Below, one piece after another: positions 16,666-24,083 of a stretch of DNA of 34,460 nt. Origin of the DNA: Bryobacterales bacterium (GTDB taxonomy: Bacteria > Acidobacteriota > Terriglobia > Bryobacterales > Bryobacteraceae); assembly GCA_020851655.1 (NCBI GenBank), contig JADZCI010000059.1, positions 1-34,460 of the forward strand. Direction: 5' to 3'. The notes under the pieces were generated by a model. The model was not told the origin of the DNA, made no database searches, and saw nothing but the letters and a program-made list of their open reading frames with translations. The translations under genes and the position numbers were made by a program. Positions within the stretch are counted from its first letter, which is position 1. The number at the start of each line of letters is the position of its first letter.

Positions 16666-16785
16666 AAGTCGGAAGACGAGCAAAAAAGCGTTTTTCGATG
16701 GAGCAAAGGAGAGGAAGGCCCCGAACTCGGTGTATGCGACGCTCAAGTCTGGCATGCAGACCGGAGAGCAAGCTGCGACGACGGG

Positions 16786-17151
16786 TCACTTGGAACCATT
16801 TTCTTTTTTCCTCCGGCCCCGGTATTCTTCCTTCCTCACCCGAAAACTGACAAAGTTTGTGCGGCATGCCTCGCACCTCCACGGCCGGCCTCCCATCATC
16901 AGCTTGATACGCATAGACAGCGGCGCGTGATACCGGTGTGGCGACCACTTGCCCAGGTCCATTCGGAAGCAACGCGGACATCTGGCCCAGAACCACGCGA
17001 TGGGTGAAAACGGTCTCCAGAAGAATGTGTGTGCGCAGTCCCGGCAGCGCACCCGGTGGATGTCGAGAAAACTGAGCAACAGTCGCCCGGGCGAATTCTG
17101 GCGCGACAGGCGTGTGCGGTGCGAGCCGCAGGCCGGACACTCGACGATCAT
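16786..17151 (-). CDS. Zinc-ribbon protein with four CxxC pairs
   Basis: The 121-residue protein has CPAC (residues 5-8), CRDC (36-39), CPRC (58-61) and CEAC (92-95), enough for two zinc ribbons. A hydrophobic FFWRPFSPIAWFW stretch sits between the second and third pair, and the C-terminus is Arg/Lys-rich. The ATG has AGGGG upstream at 17155-17159. It lies 46 bp downstream of the aminotransferase on the same strand. The pattern resembles small acidobacterial zinc-ribbon proteins of unknown function. A longer overlapping reading frame in another phase has no such pattern. Confidence 0.7.
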   Translation of the reverse strand: MIVECPACGSHRTRLSRQNSPGRLLLSFLDIHRVRCRDCAHTFFWRPFSPIAWFWARCPRCFRMDLGKWSPHRYHAPLSMRIKLMMGGRPWRCEACRTNFVSFRVRKEEYRGRRKKENGSK

Positions 17152-17197
17152 CGCCCCTGATTCCGTTGCCGCGCGGGGTCAGAAGGCTTGCGAAGCC

Positions 17198-18070
17198 TCA
17201 CCGTGCGCCGACAAGGGACTTGGCGCGGCGCACATAGGCGGTTTCGTATTCGTGGAAGGCCTGGTTCAGCCGCTTCCGGACCGCATCGGCGCGCCGGATG
17301 GAGAGCCCCTCGATCTCCCGGACGCCCAGTAGGTCCCGGGTGGACGAAGTAATGAACACCTCGTCCGCCGCTTCGAGGTCGTCGAGGTGCAGTTTCCGCT
17401 CCTCGATCCGGATGCCGTCAACGTGGACTTCTTCGAGCAGCAGCTCGCGCGTGACGCCCGGCAGGCAGCCTGAGGACAGCGGCGGAGTCACCACAGTCTC
17501 ACCAAATGCCGCGAAGAGATTGGCGGACGTGCACTCGCTCACCTCACCACGCTCATTGAGCAACACAACCTCGTCTTGTCCCCGCAAGTGGGCTTCCTCG
17601 TACCAGGCCAGGTTTATTGCCCAGGCCAGAATCTTCGTCCCCGCAAAGGGCGAGGCGGCGTGCCGGGCGTTCGGGATGACACCGAGCCGCACGTCGTTGC
17701 CCCACTCGTTCCGGTCAACGGTAAAGGCCAGGAGCTCGAAGTCGCGATCGACCCCCGGCGCTTCGAAGACCGTGCCGCGATTTCGCACCACCGAAACCCG
17801 CAGTGTCGCGGTGTGGGCCTGGTTCGCTTCCACCAGCTTCAATAGCTGGGTCTCCAACTCCGCAATGCTCCACGGGAAGGGAACACGCAGCAACTCAGCG
17901 TCCCGCCGCATGCGCCCCCAATGGCGCGGGAAAGCGAACAACACTCCGTCAACAACCTTGATGGTGCTGAATACGCCCCACCCGTTCAGAAATCCGACTT
18001 GTCCAGGACTGAGAAAACGCTCGTTGGATGGGCGAATGGTCTCGTTGTGAAGCAACAGCGAGTGAATCAC
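17198..18070 (-). CDS. Class IV PLP-dependent aminotransferase (IlvE/PabC/DAAT fold)
   Basis: The 290-residue fold-type IV PLP enzyme has FLNGWGVFSTIKVVDG near the N-terminus, Lys146 in GTKILAWAINLAW as the Schiff-base lysine, and NERGEVSECTSANLFA plus PLSSGCLPGVTRELLLE, which bind the PLP phosphate and carry the family signature. It could be a branched-chain amino acid aminotransferase, D-amino acid aminotransferase or aminodeoxychorismate lyase; these are hard to tell apart by motif. It sits between a HipA-like kinase gene and a zinc-ribbon gene on the same strand with gaps under 50 bp, a probable operon without an obvious shared pathway. Confidence 0.85.
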   Translation of the reverse strand: MIHSLLLHNETIRPSNERFLSPGQVGFLNGWGVFSTIKVVDGVLFAFPRHWGRMRRDAELLRVPFPWSIAELETQLLKLVEANQAHTATLRVSVVRNRGTVFEAPGVDRDFELLAFTVDRNEWGNDVRLGVIPNARHAASPFAGTKILAWAINLAWYEEAHLRGQDEVVLLNERGEVSECTSANLFAAFGETVVTPPLSSGCLPGVTRELLLEEVHVDGIRIEERKLHLDDLEAADEVFITSSTRDLLGVREIEGLSIRRADAVRKRLNQAFHEYETAYVRRAKSLVGAR

Positions 18071-18117
18071 CCTTCCATATTAACGAGTCCTCCTTGCCGC
18101 CTATGCGGCGGGTTGGC

Positions 18118-18975
18118 TCAGGCTTTCCAGTTCGGAAACGGAGACTGCCGGCAGGTGGCGCACTCCTCAACCAGCCGCCGGACGTCCTTCCTGCGCTGGA
18201 AAAGGCGCAACAGGAGGCGCTCCAATTCGGGTTCATCATCACCCAGCCAGCTTCGCGGAACCTGGCGAAATGCGTCGTCCAGCACCAGTTCCGGCAGTGT
18301 TTCGATCCGCTCCAGCCACGGTTCAAAGTCCTTCCATCCCGTGACCTGACGGTAAATCCGGTGCCGGTAGTAAAGCCCTTGCAGCGGGGCATCGGTAAAG
18401 GTCCATTGCGGACCGCCGAAGGCGTATCCATGATCCACCATTTGCGCGACGAAACCCTTCTGAAGAGGCGCGGCTTGGGGGTCGTCCAGCCAATCGCGAA
18501 TCCGCGAGCGAAAGAAGATGGCCTGGCGTGCGTCGGCGTTTCCGGTCCACTTATCGAACAACAGGACGCCCAGAAAATCCCTCACGTTGAATACCTGGTC
18601 CAGCAGTGAGTCGGGTAAGTAGTCGTAAACGGCCAGCCTGGCCGGATTCCCGGGAAACCGCGACCCGAAATGCCAGCCCGCGCTCACTTCCTGCCGGCGC
18701 GACCCAAGCTGAAGATAGACGTTGGCGGACTCCGCCAGCATGAATTCGGAAGTAAGCTGGACCACGGCAACCTTGGGACAACTGATCTGCAGGTACGACA
18801 GCAGCGAGGTGGCTACCCATTCATTCACCAGAATGCGCCGGTGCTGGGGATTTTCGACGAACTTGGTAACGTAAAAGACCGGTTCTCCGCTGGGTGCGGT
18901 CTCGTCGGCGCGCAGGAGGTGCGCCTGCGCGCCTCCGCGCATCTTCTTGTCGAAAGCGACGGCGTTGACGGGCAT
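18118..18975 (-). CDS. HipA-like kinase-fold protein (HipA_2 type)
   Basis: The 285-residue protein resembles the short stand-alone HipA family (HipA_2). It has MRGGAQAHLLRA near the start, FYVTKFVENPQHRR with the ATP-binding Lys, LLFDKWTGNADARQAIF with the catalytic Asp and Asn, and AQMVDHGYAFGG as the metal-binding segment. True HipA toxins phosphorylate glutamyl-tRNA synthetase, but no HipB-like antitoxin is next to it here, so it need not be a toxin. ATG 18975 is chosen because the family opens shortly before the RGG motif; a GTG at 19053 would add 26 unlike residues. The C-terminal tail has a CxxC. Confidence 0.8.
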   Translation of the reverse strand: MPVNAVAFDKKMRGGAQAHLLRADETAPSGEPVFYVTKFVENPQHRRILVNEWVATSLLSYLQISCPKVAVVQLTSEFMLAESANVYLQLGSRRQEVSAGWHFGSRFPGNPARLAVYDYLPDSLLDQVFNVRDFLGVLLFDKWTGNADARQAIFFRSRIRDWLDDPQAAPLQKGFVAQMVDHGYAFGGPQWTFTDAPLQGLYYRHRIYRQVTGWKDFEPWLERIETLPELVLDDAFRQVPRSWLGDDEPELERLLLRLFQRRKDVRRLVEECATCRQSPFPNWKA

Positions 18976-19137
18976 CAGGCTGCGCCAATTCCGAGGGTGT
19001 GACGTTGCGCCGTCACCGCCGCCGAGCCCATCCCTGAAGTATATGAGAGGCACAGGGTGGGCGCACGGCGATCCCTTAGGATAAAGAGAAGAGACTCAAT
19101 TCTCTGTGATGGATGCGGAAAGGAAATCGGCCGTTCG

Positions 19138-19344
19138 ATGGAAGACAAGAAAGACAAAGCTACGGAGCGAAATGCGGACGAGGTGGCGCTCGAACTCATG
19201 AAGTTCATCGCGACAACGACGGGCTACGGCAAGGGGTCGGCGCAGCAGGTCGGGTTTGGGGGAAAGGGCTCCCGAACCCCTGAGGAGTACGCGGACGCAC
19301 TCCTTCAGTTGTTCCGGCGTTGCCGCGAGGAAGTAAAGCCGTAG
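19138..19344 (+). CDS. Small conserved-type protein, unknown function
   Basis: The 68-residue product is charged and helical, with ADEVALELMKFIATTTGYG and SRTPEEYADALLQLFRRC as two likely helices around a Gly-rich loop. I do not recognise it. The ATG at 19138 is the cautious choice. The frame stays open upstream to a GTG at 19057 and encodes a CDGCGKEI motif at 19102-19125, which looks like half a zinc ribbon, so the real protein may start earlier. It diverges from the HipA-like gene and converges with the Lys/Ala-rich gene. Confidence 0.5.
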   Translation: MEDKKDKATERNADEVALELMKFIATTTGYGKGSAQQVGFGGKGSRTPEEYADALLQLFRRCREEVKP

Positions 19345-19357
19345 GCGCGCTAGCGCC
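19344..19357. terminator. Candidate hairpin between convergent genes
   Basis: GGCGC-GCTA-GCGCC forms a 5-bp stem exactly between the stop codons of the small plus-strand gene (19342-19344) and the Lys/Ala-rich minus-strand gene (19350-19352). No U-run follows, so this is a weak terminator call. Confidence 0.3.
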
Positions 19358-19850
19358 GCCGGGCCATTGCCTTCCTGGCAGCCGCCTTTTTCGCCGGCGC
19401 CTTTTTGGCCGCTGCCTTCTTGACAGCTTTCTTTGGAGCTTTCTTAACAGCGGCCTTCTTGACGGGCTTCTTCACCGCGGCTTTCTTGACGGCTTTCTTA
19501 GCCGCCTTCTGAACCACCTTCTTCACGGCGGCTTTCTTGACCGCTTTTTTCACGGCCCGCTTTACGGCGGCTTTCTTGACCGCCTTCGCCGCGGCCTTCT
19601 TGACAGCGGCCTTCTTGACCGCTGCCTTCTTCACGGCGGGTTTGGCCGGTGGCGCGGCGGCAGGTACGCTTTCCGGGACCGGCGCCGGTGCGGGCGGTGG
19701 TGGAGGAGCTACGGTTTCGGCCGCTTCTAATTCTTCTTCCTCATCGGCGACGCCGTATTCAACGACTTCATTCCCCGTATCAAACTGGGGATCGAAGTCG
19801 ACGTCGTCCAAGTCGTCGTGATCAGGAGGAAGGGAGTTCCATTGGAACAT
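19350..19850 (-). CDS. Histone H1-like Lys/Ala-rich protein with acidic N-terminus
   Basis: The 166-residue protein has two opposite halves. Residues 1-50 are acidic (DHDDLDDVDFDPQFD and EEEELEAAE), 51-75 are Pro/Ala-rich, and 76-166 consist of imperfect KKAAVKKA-type repeats with almost no other residue types. The basic part matches bacterial histone H1-like proteins that bind DNA or RNA nonspecifically and compact the nucleoid. The acidic head could shield the basic tail or bind a partner. The repeat is also visible at DNA level as tandem GCGGCTTTCTTGAC-like units (about 19400-19640), prone to slippage. No membrane helix or signal peptide. Confidence 0.8.
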   Translation of the reverse strand: MFQWNSLPPDHDDLDDVDFDPQFDTGNEVVEYGVADEEEELEAAETVAPPPPPAPAPVPESVPAAAPPAKPAVKKAAVKKAAVKKAAAKAVKKAAVKRAVKKAVKKAAVKKVVQKAAKKAVKKAAVKKPVKKAAVKKAPKKAVKKAAAKKAPAKKAAARKAMARRR

Positions 19851-19950
19851 TCGAGATGTCTCCTAGTCAGGGTGATCTGAAAACCAACACTAGAATACAT
19901 CGAAAGCGCCAAGGTTAGAAGAAGATTTCGCGAGTAAGGCCGTCCTTGAA

Positions 19951-21552
19951 TTAACGGCTGACCGTTCGAGAGTGAGTTCCGGCGCTGGCGATCTTCACGG
20001 CCGCCCGCTTGGTACGGGAATTGGTCCGTACCGTTTGCACTTTGGCCCGTGAGCCCGGGCGTGACGTCAGTCGCGGCGACGCCTCCGGCCGCAAGGAAGC
20101 GGGGATCAGGATCATCTCACCGGCCACCGGGGCGGCAAAAAAGTCCGCGTTCAACTGGCCGTTCGCCGCCATGATCGAGTTTGCCGCCGTCGAGTAGCGC
20201 TTGGCGATGGTTGCCAGGGTATCGCCGCGCTCGATGCGGTGCAGCCGCCAGGCAAGCCGCTTCTCCGCCGGAATTCCATCGAGCGCCGCCAGCACTCGCG
20301 AACCTGAGCCCTTTGGGACCTTGATTTCCGACCCGCCCGGGGCGACGCCTCGCAGCAGAAACGGGTTCAAATCGCGGATGTCGGCCGCCGGATGGTCCGC
20401 CGCGTCAGCGACCAAGGCAAGATTCGTATCAGCCGCGATCGTCACGACATCGTACTCCAACTCAGGATCCGGATCCGGTTCGGCGATTCCATAGGCCGAC
20501 AGGTCCTTGCAGACAATCGCCATGGCGAGAATCGCGGGAACGTAATTGGCCGTTTCCCGGGGCAGCGCCCCGCGGTTTCGCAGTTGCCAGAAATCAGCGT
20601 AGCCGGTACGTTGCACGGCCCTGTCCACACAGCCGGGACCGCAATTGTAGGCCGCCATCGCCAGGTACCAATCGCCAAACTGGTCGAACAAATCCCGCAG
20701 GTGGCGGGCGGCGGCCCGGGTCGCTTTCTCCGGTTCAAGCCGGTAGTCAAAATACTTCGATTGAGTCAAACCGTACTGATTACCTCGCCACTGGACGAAC
20801 TGCCACATTCCGGTAGCCGACTTACGCGAAACCGCCGTCGGCATAAATGCAGATTCAGCCTGGGCCAGGTGAATCAGCTCCTGGGGGACACCCTCTTCAT
20901 CGAGCACCCGCTGAATCATCGGGCGATAGCGTCCGGCGCGCTTCAAACCGTACAGCAGGACCCGCTGGCCCTTGGTGCTGGTGAAATAGTTGATGTAAGT
21001 GAGGACAGCATCATTCACCGTCAGGGGCAATTGCGACTTTGACCCGCGGATCTGTTCCAGCGTGCGGGTCTTGAGACCCGGATTGACGGGAAAGCTGAGG
21101 CCGAGGATCTGCGGCAGAGGCGATTCGACATAGATGGGAGAATTGACCGGCTGCCCGGAACCGAGATTCTCCACGTCATAGCGGTGGATCAAACGGATCA
21201 ACTCTTCAAAACGGCGCTCGGCGGCGCCGCGGTCGGGGACTCCTTCTGGCACATTGAAGAGCGCACTGAGCGCCGAGTCGAACTCGCCGCGGGCACGGTC
21301 GGCGCGGCCTTCAATGGCGAACGCCTTGCCCGTCTGGAAGTGCCGCTCGGCGTCGGCTAAGGCCCGAGCCACTTCAGGCGACACCGGAGGCGCCTTGGGC
21401 GAGGCTTCCGCAGCCGGCTCCGGCGCTGCAATGTCGTTCGCCACCGCGGCCAGAAAGAGTTGCGGGGTCTGCGCTGGTGATGGGAGAGTGGCAGCGAGTA
21501 GAATTGCTGTTATCGCCGCGGACCTTGGTAGGGGTCGTAAGGAAAAATGCAT
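19951..21552 (-). CDS. mltD: MltD-like lytic murein transglycosylase with LysM
   Basis: The 533-residue exported peptidoglycan enzyme has a signal peptide (about 1-27, ending near SPAQT), a helical leader, and an SLT domain with catalytic Glu233 in AQAESAFMPTAVSRKSATG, MWQFVQWRG and the AYNCGPG signature near 301-307. One LysM domain follows (about 437-484; HRIERGDTLATIAKRY, ANGQ), then a basic Arg/Thr/Ser tail. It cleaves glycan strands to 1,6-anhydromuramoyl ends. E. coli MltD has two LysM domains; only one is clear here. It diverges from the PIG-L gene across 29 bp, where both promoters must overlap coding DNA. Confidence 0.9.
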   Translation of the reverse strand: MHFSLRPLPRSAAITAILLAATLPSPAQTPQLFLAAVANDIAAPEPAAEASPKAPPVSPEVARALADAERHFQTGKAFAIEGRADRARGEFDSALSALFNVPEGVPDRGAAERRFEELIRLIHRYDVENLGSGQPVNSPIYVESPLPQILGLSFPVNPGLKTRTLEQIRGSKSQLPLTVNDAVLTYINYFTSTKGQRVLLYGLKRAGRYRPMIQRVLDEEGVPQELIHLAQAESAFMPTAVSRKSATGMWQFVQWRGNQYGLTQSKYFDYRLEPEKATRAAARHLRDLFDQFGDWYLAMAAYNCGPGCVDRAVQRTGYADFWQLRNRGALPRETANYVPAILAMAIVCKDLSAYGIAEPDPDPELEYDVVTIAADTNLALVADAADHPAADIRDLNPFLLRGVAPGGSEIKVPKGSGSRVLAALDGIPAEKRLAWRLHRIERGDTLATIAKRYSTAANSIMAANGQLNADFFAAPVAGEMILIPASLRPEASPRLTSRPGSRAKVQTVRTNSRTKRAAVKIASAGTHSRTVSR

Positions 21553-21581
21553 TATGACTTTAGCTGCGAGAATACGTTTAC

Positions 21582-24080
21582 ATGACGGCTGAAAACACGA
21601 GAGTATCCCAGGTTGGCGTACCGGGTCAAGTCAAAATCCAATTTTTGGAAAATCTCCCCATCCTATTGATCTGGCTATCGTTAGGTGTGTTTTGGGCCGG
21701 ACCGGCGCCGGAGGACCGGGGCGCTGCCGGGCTTTGGACTGCCCTAAAACGGGCAAACTGCGGCGTCAGGGTGCTCTACCTCGTAGCCCACCCGGACGAC
21801 GAAGATGCGGCCACTCTGACGTGGCTGGCCCGCCGCGAGGGCGCCGACGTCACCCTGCTCTCCCTGACTCGGGGGGAGGCCGGCGCAAATCTGATCACCG
21901 GCGACTTCTTTGATGAGTTGGGGGCGCTGCGTACCCTCGAACACCGGAAAGCCGCGGAACTCTACGGCGTACGTGTCCGCTATACGAGCTTTGCCGACTT
22001 TGGATACTCGAAAAACGTCGAGGAAACCTGGCGAAACTGGGACCGGAAACTGCTCTTCAAAGAGGTTCAGGACATAGTCAACGAAGTTCGGCCGCATGTC
22101 CTCATGGCTCGCTTCACCGGCACGCCCCGAGACGGGCACGGCCAGCATCAGGCTTCCGGCCTGATGGCGATCGATGCGTTTGAAAAACCAGGCAAATGGT
22201 CGCCGCTCAAACTCTACCTCGGCGGCGATTCAAACCAGCCGGCCACCCGCATACAGATCAATACAGGCGAGTACGACCCGGTGAGCGGCCGTAGTTATGC
22301 CGAAATCGGACGCGAAGGCTACCGGTGGCATCGCTCACAAGCCATGGGAGCCGTGCTCGCTCGTCCTGGAAAGTCGGCTGCCACTTATACCCGCGCCGGT
22401 TCCCGGACGGGCGGCCAAGGGGAGGCGTCGGTCTTCGACGGGCTCCGCATCGCAAATCCTGCCTCAGCAGAGGCCAAGCGCGCATTGGACAGCTTTTCCG
22501 CGCAGAACCCCGCCGCTTCAGCGCCTTACCTTGCCGAAGGGCTCCGGAATATCCAGCGGTTGCGGCTGACCCGGTCTGATGATCCCGATCTGCGGGAGTG
22601 GGAGGAACGTTTCTCGCACGCCTTGGAGCTGTCGTTGGGGCTCGAGGCGGAGGTGTTGGTGGAAAGCGATAACCCGGTGACCGGCATGTCGGCCATGTTT
22701 CGTCCAGCGGTGACCTTCCGGGTGGCGGCTCCGGGCCAGAGTTTCCAGGTGGCGACATCGTTCTACGTCCGGGGCGGGGTACGGGTGGAGGAGCGTTCGC
22801 GAAGGATCGCCGCCCCGGAAAAGTGGGAGGTGAGCCGGCTGGATGGGGAGCGCTTCAAGGTGCGGGCGCCTGATTCCGCCGCATGGTCGGCCGCGCCCTG
22901 GTCCCGGCCATCGATCCGGTTGGCCCGGTATTCGGAAACGGGTGCTGCCGAGCCTCCGCTGGCGGCCGAGATCGAGTACGAGTACCTGGGAGCGCGGGGC
23001 CTCATTCGCCGTGCCGTCGAGGTGAGTTACCTCGATTCCATCGGGCTGCAACATCGTGAACCGGTGGCTGTGGGACCCGCGATTTCCGTACGCTTTGCCT
23101 CAGCGGCGGGGTTTTCGCCTTTGAGCGCGTCCGAGTATCCCGTCGACGTCATCGTGCGCAACGCCGCTTCGGGACCCCGGCAGGGCACGGTCCGGCTCGA
23201 ACTGCCGGCGGGATGGACTTCCAGTTCGGCCAACGCCGGTTTCCGTTTCGAGCGGGAGGGCGAGGAAGCGCGCTTCACGTTCCCCATTACACCGGCCGCT
23301 CAGGCCGGGATAGGTGTCATTCAAGCCGTCGCCGAGTCGGGTGGCCACGAATATCGCCGTTCCTTTGAACGGACCACCTACTCCGGACTGGACAGCATTT
23401 ACCTCAGCCACCCGGCCGAACACCAGGTACAACGAATCGACGTCAAGGTAGCCCCGGGACTCCGCGCCGGGTACGTGATGGGCACCGGAGACGAGGTACC
23501 GGCGGCGTTGCGCCATTTGGGCGTGCCTGTCACCCTGCTGGATTCCAGCGCGCTGGCGTCGGGTGACCTCGGCCAATACTCCGTTATTCTCCTCGGCATC
23601 CGCGCCTATGCCGCCAGGGAGGATCTCCGGGTTCACAACGCGCGGCTCCTGGAGTATGTGCGCAACGGCGGGACGCTCATCGTGCAGTACAACACGCAGG
23701 AGTTCGACCCGAACTTCGGACCGTACCCTTACACGATGACTTCGCGTGCCGAGGAAGTTAGCGAGGAGGACTCCCCGGTGACGATTCTCGATCCGGACCA
23801 CGTGCTATTTCGCACCCCCAACGTGATCGATGCGCGGGACTTCGAGGGATGGTTCGAGCAGCGCGGGTCCAAGTTCTGGATGACTTGGGATGAGCGCTAC
23901 AAGCCACTCATCGAGACGCACGATACGGGGCAGGCCCCGCAGAAGGGCATCTGGCTGGTGGCCGATTACGGAAAAGGGAAATACGTCTATTGCGCGCTGG
24001 CCTGGTACCGCCAACTGCCGGTGGCGGCGCCAGGCGCGGTGCGCTTGTTTGCCAATCTGGTTTCGCTCGGCTCGAAGTGA
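21582..24080 (+). CDS. Exported PIG-L family deacetylase with C-terminal GATase-like domain
   Basis: The 832-residue protein has an N-terminal hydrophobic segment (about 25-40), a PIG-L/LmbE domain with the zinc motif AHPDDE (69-74), GEAGANL and DGHGQHQ, a middle of Ig-like beta-rich domains (about 350-600, with an NEW3-like strand set near ASEYPVDVIVRN), and a C-terminal ThuA/glutamine-amidotransferase-like fold (VTLLDSSALASGDLGQYSVI, LGIRAYAARED, NGGTLIVQYN). PIG-L domains remove N-acetyl groups from sugars. Large exported versions like this are seen in Acidobacteriota and Bacteroidota, with unknown substrate. ATG 21582 gives a long n-region; a TTG at 21645 would make a more usual signal peptide. 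The end is 3 bp from the EF-G gene stop. Confidence 0.85.
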   Translation: MTAENTRVSQVGVPGQVKIQFLENLPILLIWLSLGVFWAGPAPEDRGAAGLWTALKRANCGVRVLYLVAHPDDEDAATLTWLARREGADVTLLSLTRGEAGANLITGDFFDELGALRTLEHRKAAELYGVRVRYTSFADFGYSKNVEETWRNWDRKLLFKEVQDIVNEVRPHVLMARFTGTPRDGHGQHQASGLMAIDAFEKPGKWSPLKLYLGGDSNQPATRIQINTGEYDPVSGRSYAEIGREGYRWHRSQAMGAVLARPGKSAATYTRAGSRTGGQGEASVFDGLRIANPASAEAKRALDSFSAQNPAASAPYLAEGLRNIQRLRLTRSDDPDLREWEERFSHALELSLGLEAEVLVESDNPVTGMSAMFRPAVTFRVAAPGQSFQVATSFYVRGGVRVEERSRRIAAPEKWEVSRLDGERFKVRAPDSAAWSAAPWSRPSIRLARYSETGAAEPPLAAEIEYEYLGARGLIRRAVEVSYLDSIGLQHREPVAVGPAISVRFASAAGFSPLSASEYPVDVIVRNAASGPRQGTVRLELPAGWTSSSANAGFRFEREGEEARFTFPITPAAQAGIGVIQAVAESGGHEYRRSFERTTYSGLDSIYLSHPAEHQVQRIDVKVAPGLRAGYVMGTGDEVPAALRHLGVPVTLLDSSALASGDLGQYSVILLGIRAYAAREDLRVHNARLLEYVRNGGTLIVQYNTQEFDPNFGPYPYTMTSRAEEVSEEDSPVTILDPDHVLFRTPNVIDARDFEGWFEQRGSKFWMTWDERYKPLIETHDTGQAPQKGIWLVADYGKGKYVYCALAWYRQLPVAAPGAVRLFANLVSLGSK

Positions 24081-24083
24081 GCC

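Noticed and set aside
16343-17140. 265-codon minus-strand frame over the gene-free stretch
   Set aside because: It has no motif, is Ser/Pro/Arg-rich, and overlaps the zinc-ribbon gene in another phase. Its open length follows from composition.
19400-19640. Tandem GCGGCTTTCTTGAC-like units as a CRISPR or regulatory array
   Set aside because: The units are codon repeats of a continuous Lys/Ala-rich protein with no spacers.
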